Below are positions 8,499 to 11,831 of a DNA stretch of 11,831 nucleotides, one piece after another (within the stretch, counting starts at the first letter, position 1; each line of letters opens with the position of its first letter). A program made the position numbers and the translations under genes. Location of the stretch: positions 1 through 11,831 of the forward strand of contig JAVBLA010000082.1 of the NCBI GenBank assembly GCA_031553775.1. Reading direction: 5' to 3'. The stretch is from JAISFI01 sp031553775. Its GTDB lineage: Bacteria; Bacteroidota; Bacteroidia; Bacteroidales; Azobacteroidaceae. The notes below the pieces were generated by a model. That model saw only the letters and a list, made by a program, of their open reading frames with translations. It was not told where the DNA came from and searched no databases.

Positions 8499-8529
8499 GA
8501 TTTTATGATTAAATATTAATTCCATATCT

Positions 8530-8537
8530 CAAAAATA
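8530..8537 (-). promoter_or_regulatory. Candidate -7 box of the GH127-sulfatase operon
   Basis: The minus strand reads TATTTTTG, matching TAnnTTTG. Transcription would start near 8524, giving a leader of about 25 bases to ATG 8498 and arguing against the ATG at 8525. A second match (TAATTTTG, 8596-8603) lies further upstream. Neither has a clear TTTG at -33, and the DNA is AT-rich. Confidence 0.45.
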
Positions 8538-8628
8538 ATACTATAATAAATGCAGATGCTACTATTATTTATTCAGAAACTGTGTATATATTATTCAAAA
8601 TTATTGTTGTCTGATAAACCGGAATATT

Positions 8629-8754
8629 ATGACTATAAACTCGAAGGGCTTAAAAGAACTTGAGAGATTGGGCCAATATTGTTTTGTCATTATAAGCAGG
8701 CAGAGCAGTTGTTTCTGGCAATTGAAGAAAAAGCGCTTAATTCTTAACGCTTAA
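8629..8754 (+). other. Possible 41-codon ORF or gene relic in the divergent intergenic region
   Basis: From ATG 8629 a frame reads MTINSKGLKELERLGQYC and ends in KKKRLILNA before TAA at 8752-8754. A second frame over the same bases (ending at 8745) reads HYKQAEQLFLAIEEKALNS before TAA and also looks coding-like. The stretch is less AT-rich than the DNA just left of it. I recognise no family and see no promoter or ribosome binding site, so this may be the frameshifted 3' end of a lost gene, or simply leader DNA. Bases 8526-8628 hold only the operon promoter candidates. Confidence 0.2.
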
Positions 8755-8758
8755 TTCT
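8734..8758 (+). repeat. 11-bp direct repeat upstream of the outer-membrane protein promoter
   Basis: CGCTTAATTCT occurs at 8734-8744 and again, identical, at 8748-8758, a 14-base period. The second copy ends 10 bases before the -7 box at 8769, so the pair covers the -20 to -50 region where a regulator could bind. It could equally be a small slippage duplication. Confidence 0.5.
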
Positions 8759-8768
8759 CGACTTTACA

Positions 8769-8776
8769 TACCTTTG
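8769..8776 (+). promoter_or_regulatory. -7 box of the DUF5686 outer-membrane protein gene
   Basis: TACCTTTG is a full match to TAnnTTTG in a less AT-biased setting than the other candidates. It would start transcription near 8783, about 19 bases before ATG 8802. There is no TTTG at the expected -33 position; that place is taken by the direct repeat. Confidence 0.55.
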
Positions 8777-8801
8777 TATCTGCTTATAAACGAATTCCGG
8801 T

Positions 8802-11258
8802 ATGAAATTCCAATCCCTGATCCTGTTGTTATTTTTTTTATCATTGTCGGAAATGGCTTATTCCCAATATCTGTTGGGTAAGGTAGAGGATGGAAACGGT
8901 TTGCCGTTGGCTGCGGCATCCGTCTTTATCCGGGAGAAAAAGCAGGGAGTTATCAGTAATGATGCCGGAGAGTTCCGGGTATCGCTTCCTCCGGGAACCT
9001 ATCATATAGAATGTTCCTGTTTAGGATATAGTTCCGAGACAGAGCAAATTGTTGTAAAGGCCGGAGAACCGGAAATTTTCCTGAAAATGATTCTTTTACC
9101 GAAATATTTTGAGTTGAAAGAGGTGATCGTCGGCGCGGGGGAGGACCCGGCATATGAAATTATGCGCAAGGCTATCGGGAAGGCGCCGTTTTACCGGTCG
9201 CAAATTAAAGAATCGGTTTATGAAGCTTATATCAAAGGGAGCGGAAAGGTAAGCAATATCCCGAAACTGATGGAAAAACTGGCGGGAGAAGACCTGGATA
9301 TTTATAAGGATAAGCTATTTCTCCAGGAATCTTTCAGTGAGATTCGCTTTACAGCACCAGACAAATATGAGCAGACTGTTAAGGCTTTTTCCAGTTCGAT
9401 GCCTAATGATTTTAATCCGAAAGATGCGATCAACGTGGGGACAGCCTCTCTTTATACCCCTGACTTTATGGGATTTATTTCTCCGTTGAATCCTAAATCG
9501 TTTGCGTATTACCGTTTTCGTTTTGAAGGTTTTGATGAAACAGAGGGTGAAATTATTAACAAAATTAAAGTAATACCCAAACTCAAAGATCCTTCCCTGC
9601 TGGATGGATACCTGTATATAGCCGAGGGGGAATGGAATATCCGCCATGCCGAATTGACTGCTCATCCGTATGGAATGACTATTTGTTACGACATCAACTA
9701 TAACCGGGTGGATGAAACCGTTTTTCTGCCCACAAGCTATAATATGGATATCGATGTGAGCCTGATGGGAATCAAATTCGGGTTCGGTTATGTATCTACC
9801 CTGAAATACCTGCAGGTACAATTGAACGATTCATCGATCACGGAAAAAAAGAAATCTAAAGAGAAGAAAAACCTGAACATCAATTTAGACAAACGGTATA
9901 AGGTAAAATCGGATTCATTAGCTACCCAACGGGATTCCTCTTTCTGGAGCCTGGTGCGGAACCTGCCGCTTAATGAAGAAGAAGTGCAGAGCTATGTGAG
10001 GAAAGACAGCATCCAGGCTTATGTGGATTCCGTGAAGAAAGAAGAGCTTCATCCCCGGTTCAAATGGTCGGATCTGCTGACAGGTGGTGCTTTCGGAGGC
10101 GACTCTTCCCGTGTATACCTGAAATACGACGGATTGGCCAGGGCTATACCTGAATACAATTTTGCAGATGGTTTCTGGGCCGGTCAAACCCTGGAATTAG
10201 GTGTCCGGATGAACCGGAGCAACCGGCTGAAAATCGAACCGATGGCCTATTGGGCCTGGTCGCGCGAATGCCTGATGTGGAATGTGGATGCTTCGTTTTT
10301 TTATGCTCCTCTCAGATCGGGAAAATTAACCCTTTCCGGTGGTTCTTTTTCTGAAGACTACAGTTCCCGGATGGGTATGTTACGGATTGTAAATACCTAT
10401 TATACCCTTTTCTCGGGAATCAACCTGGCGAAGTTCTATCAGAAGAATTATGCCCGGGCGGATCATGTGATCGATATTGCCAATGGACTTCAGTTCCAGG
10501 TGGGAGCGGAGTGGGCTGAACGGAAAATGTTGGATATCCATACTACCTACAGCTTTTTCGGAGATGAAGAAGATGTCCGTTCGAATGTTCCGGATTATCC
10601 GGGTGATTTGAATCTGCAGTTTTCCAGGCTGTTCCGCTATAATATAGGGCTGCGATATATTCCCGAATATTATTACAGGATCGATGGGGAAGGGAGGAAA
10701 CAATATGTCCGTTCGCGCTTTCCTGCCTTTCAATTGTCTTATGTAGAAGGATTTTCCCCGCAATCGGATTATTCTGCATTCAGGAATCTGGAATTTTCTG
10801 TTTCCCAGAATATCAGGCTGAATGTATTCAACAGATTCCGGTACGAGGTGGTAGCCGGTACTTTTTTGGGAGATAAGGTTTTCAGCTATATCGATTACAA
10901 ACATTTTAACATTGCCGATGTGGCTACCGGTAAATCGTTCGAAAATTCTTATGCCCTGCTGGATTATTATACCTATTCCACAAACGATTACTGGATACAG
11001 GCTTTTGTTAATTACCACACGGAATACCTGCTCCTGAAACGCCTGCCATTTCTCCAGGGAAAAATGTTCAGCGAAACGTTGCACGGACGGTTCCTCTACA
11101 CTCCTGATAAACCATATTATTCCGAGTGGGGCTATTCGATCGGCCTCCTGGGAGCAGGAAGTGTCGGAATTTTCACCTCTTTTGATTCTTTTGATTTCAA
11201 TGCATTCGGGGTTTCGGTTTCACTTCCGTTGTTACAGTTGTTTGGGATTAAAAAATGA
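8802..11258 (+). CDS. DUF5686 outer-membrane beta-barrel protein with carboxypeptidase-like regulatory domain
   Basis: This is an 818-residue protein. A signal peptide covers about 1-21 (ending EMAYSQ). Residues 22-97 are a CarboxypepD_reg-like beta sandwich (LLGKVEDGNGLPLAAASVFI, then NDAGEFRVSLPPGTYHI and a CLGYSSE element). The remainder matches the DUF5686 pattern: FELKEVIVGAGEDPAYEIMRKAI at the junction, YEAYIKGSGKV, a lysine-rich segment near 346-360, then many alternating aromatic strands to a C-terminus ending LLQLFGIKK, as expected of an outer-membrane barrel. Members of this family are widespread in Bacteroidota, usually single-copy and of unknown function; the N-terminal domain is shared with TonB-dependent receptors, but no plug domain is present. 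It is transcribed divergently from the GH127 operon and convergently with the right-edge gene, so it is probably monocistronic and not part of the glycan system. The start is set by the promoter box and the signal peptide. Confidence 0.85.
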   Translation: MKFQSLILLLFFLSLSEMAYSQYLLGKVEDGNGLPLAAASVFIREKKQGVISNDAGEFRVSLPPGTYHIECSCLGYSSETEQIVVKAGEPEIFLKMILLPKYFELKEVIVGAGEDPAYEIMRKAIGKAPFYRSQIKESVYEAYIKGSGKVSNIPKLMEKLAGEDLDIYKDKLFLQESFSEIRFTAPDKYEQTVKAFSSSMPNDFNPKDAINVGTASLYTPDFMGFISPLNPKSFAYYRFRFEGFDETEGEIINKIKVIPKLKDPSLLDGYLYIAEGEWNIRHAELTAHPYGMTICYDINYNRVDETVFLPTSYNMDIDVSLMGIKFGFGYVSTLKYLQVQLNDSSITEKKKSKEKKNLNINLDKRYKVKSDSLATQRDSSFWSLVRNLPLNEEEVQSYVRKDSIQAYVDSVKKEELHPRFKWSDLLTGGAFGGDSSRVYLKYDGLARAIPEYNFADGFWAGQTLELGVRMNRSNRLKIEPMAYWAWSRECLMWNVDASFFYAPLRSGKLTLSGGSFSEDYSSRMGMLRIVNTYYTLFSGINLAKFYQKNYARADHVIDIANGLQFQVGAEWAERKMLDIHTTYSFFGDEEDVRSNVPDYPGDLNLQFSRLFRYNIGLRYIPEYYYRIDGEGRKQYVRSRFPAFQLSYVEGFSPQSDYSAFRNLEFSVSQNIRLNVFNRFRYEVVAGTFLGDKVFSYIDYKHFNIADVATGKSFENSYALLDYYTYSTNDYWIQAFVNYHTEYLLLKRLPFLQGKMFSETLHGRFLYTPDKPYYSEWGYSIGLLGAGSVGIFTSFDSFDFNAFGVSVSLPLLQLFGIKK

Positions 11259-11260
11259 GA

Positions 11261-11308
11261 TGAGGGAGTATCAAAAGAAGATCAAGATCAGCTTTTGATA
11301 CTCCCTCA
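11261..11308. terminator. 17-bp perfect hairpin between convergent genes
   Basis: Left arm TGAGGGAGTATCAAAAG (11261-11277) and its exact complement (11292-11308) enclose 14 bases. It sits in the 58-base gap between the two stop codons. On the minus strand the stem is followed by TCTCATTTTTT, so it should terminate the right-edge gene well. On the plus strand the bases after the stem are A-rich, so termination of the DUF5686 gene would lack a U tract. It is probably a shared structure. Confidence 0.75.
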
Positions 11309-11316
11309 AAAAGTAG

Positions 11317-11831
11317 TTATTCCCTGATAATCCGTGCATATTGCACATCTTTACCGGTAAAAACTTCGAGGATGAGAACTCCATGCGGACATTTTTCCAG
11401 GCTGACCCAGTTACCTTTTCCCTCACTGGTCAATACCCCCAATTGACTGTAAATTCTGTAACTGATATCTCCGTTATTATCCGGTAATTCTATAGTTACG
11501 GATTCTTTGGCCGGATTCGGATAAACCTTCAGCGATTTTGTGGTTTGCGGAACCGCAATACCCGTATCCGTTTTTTTGATCACAGTTGCCGTTTGGGAAT
11601 AGAACTGGCTGATACCCGTATCATTGACCGCTTTGACCCGGTAATAATGTGTTCCCGCTTTGCGTGGTGTCGTATCAGAGAATCCTGTTCCGGAAATATT
11701 TTCCGCGATGAGGCTGTAGTGTGCTTCATCCCAGGGAGTGGGACAATAATATACGTTGTACCTGGCATTGTATGCCGAATCGGAAGGTGTCCAGGCAATC
11801 TGCACGGACCCGTCGGTTTTTTCGGTTGCGT
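11317..11831 (-). CDS. C-terminal end of a secreted FnIII / T9SS sorting-domain protein, 5' end outside window
   Basis: The frame is open from the right edge (first full codon at 11829) to TAA at 11317, giving 171 visible residues. The GTG at 11805 is only an internal valine (GSVQIAWTPS) of a fibronectin type III domain that continues through NARYNVYYCP and HYYRVKAVNDTGIS. After a short linker comes a type A T9SS sorting domain of about 70 residues: LKVYPNPAKESVTIEL, YRIYSQLGVL, and a final strand ending QYARIIRE. This signal directs cargo through the outer membrane by the type IX secretion system and onto the surface or into the medium. The catalytic part lies beyond the window. By analogy with the left-edge gene it could be another large polysaccharidase, but nothing here shows that. 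Confidence 0.9.
   Translation of the reverse strand, partial: ATEKTDGSVQIAWTPSDSAYNARYNVYYCPTPWDEAHYSLIAENISGTGFSDTTPRKAGTHYYRVKAVNDTGISQFYSQTATVIKKTDTGIAVPQTTKSLKVYPNPAKESVTIELPDNNGDISYRIYSQLGVLTSEGKGNWVSLEKCPHGVLILEVFTGKDVQYARIIRE

Noticed and set aside
8499..8525. Upstream ATG start for the GH127 gene
   Set aside because: It would prepend nine residues to a normal signal peptide and lies almost on the predicted transcription start.
9315..9821. 168-codon minus-strand ORF
   Set aside because: It is antisense to the DUF5686 gene, low in recognisable features, and explained by the codon pattern of the real frame.
10380..11084. 234-codon minus-strand ORF
   Set aside because: It lies wholly inside the DUF5686 gene on the opposite strand, has no signal or recognisable motif, and is a shadow of that coding frame.
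1..11831. CRISPR array, tRNA/rRNA, intact insertion sequence, SusC/SusD pair, regulator
   Set aside because: No regularly spaced repeats, tRNA-like cloverleaf, transposase, TonB-dependent receptor or sensor gene was seen on either strand.

Overview
The window looks like chromosomal DNA of a Bacteroidota bacterium, most likely an anaerobic member of the Bacteroidales. Four things point there. A T9SS type A C-terminal sorting domain sits at the right edge. The promoters fit the TAnnTTTG form of the Bacteroidetes -7 box, and Shine-Dalgarno sequences are missing. There is a DUF5686 outer-membrane protein with a carboxypeptidase-like regulatory domain. Both sulfatases are Ser-type, which points to maturation by an anaerobic radical-SAM enzyme (anSME). 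The species cannot be named from this window.

Layout. (1) 1-3156, minus, is the first 1052 residues of a large secreted glycoside hydrolase. It has two similar N-terminal beta-rich modules, a helical linker, a clan GH-A barrel resembling GH79 (heparanase/beta-glucuronidase) and a fibronectin III domain, and it runs off the left edge. (2) 3157-3514 is a spacer holding that gene's probable promoter, a terminator-like inverted repeat, and a 40-codon signal-peptide-like reading frame overlapping the end of the next operon. (3) 3515-8498, minus, is a tight three-gene operon transcribed in the order GH127 (beta-L-arabinofuranosidase-like), sulfatase, sulfatase. (4) 8499-8801 is a divergent promoter region with an 11-bp direct repeat and a possible small ORF or gene relic. 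(5) 8802-11258, plus, is the DUF5686 outer-membrane protein. (6) 11261-11308 is a long perfect hairpin between convergent genes. (7) 11317-11831, minus, is the 3' end of a secreted FnIII plus T9SS-sorting-domain protein whose start lies beyond the right edge.

How the genes may work together. The GH127 enzyme, the two sulfatases and the GH79-like enzyme are all exported and together suggest depolymerisation of a sulfated glycan. Arabinose is implied by GH127 and a uronic acid by GH79, but the true substrate is not visible. No SusC/SusD pair, sensor-regulator or anSME lies in the window, so this is at most part of a polysaccharide utilisation locus. The operon is clearly more AT-rich in sampled lines than both flanks, which fits acquisition as a cassette. 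I did not find a demonstrably new system. The best leads are the atypical S-A-A-Y-R active-site motif of the second sulfatase, the unusual enzyme combination, and the two short coding-like stretches at either end of the cassette.
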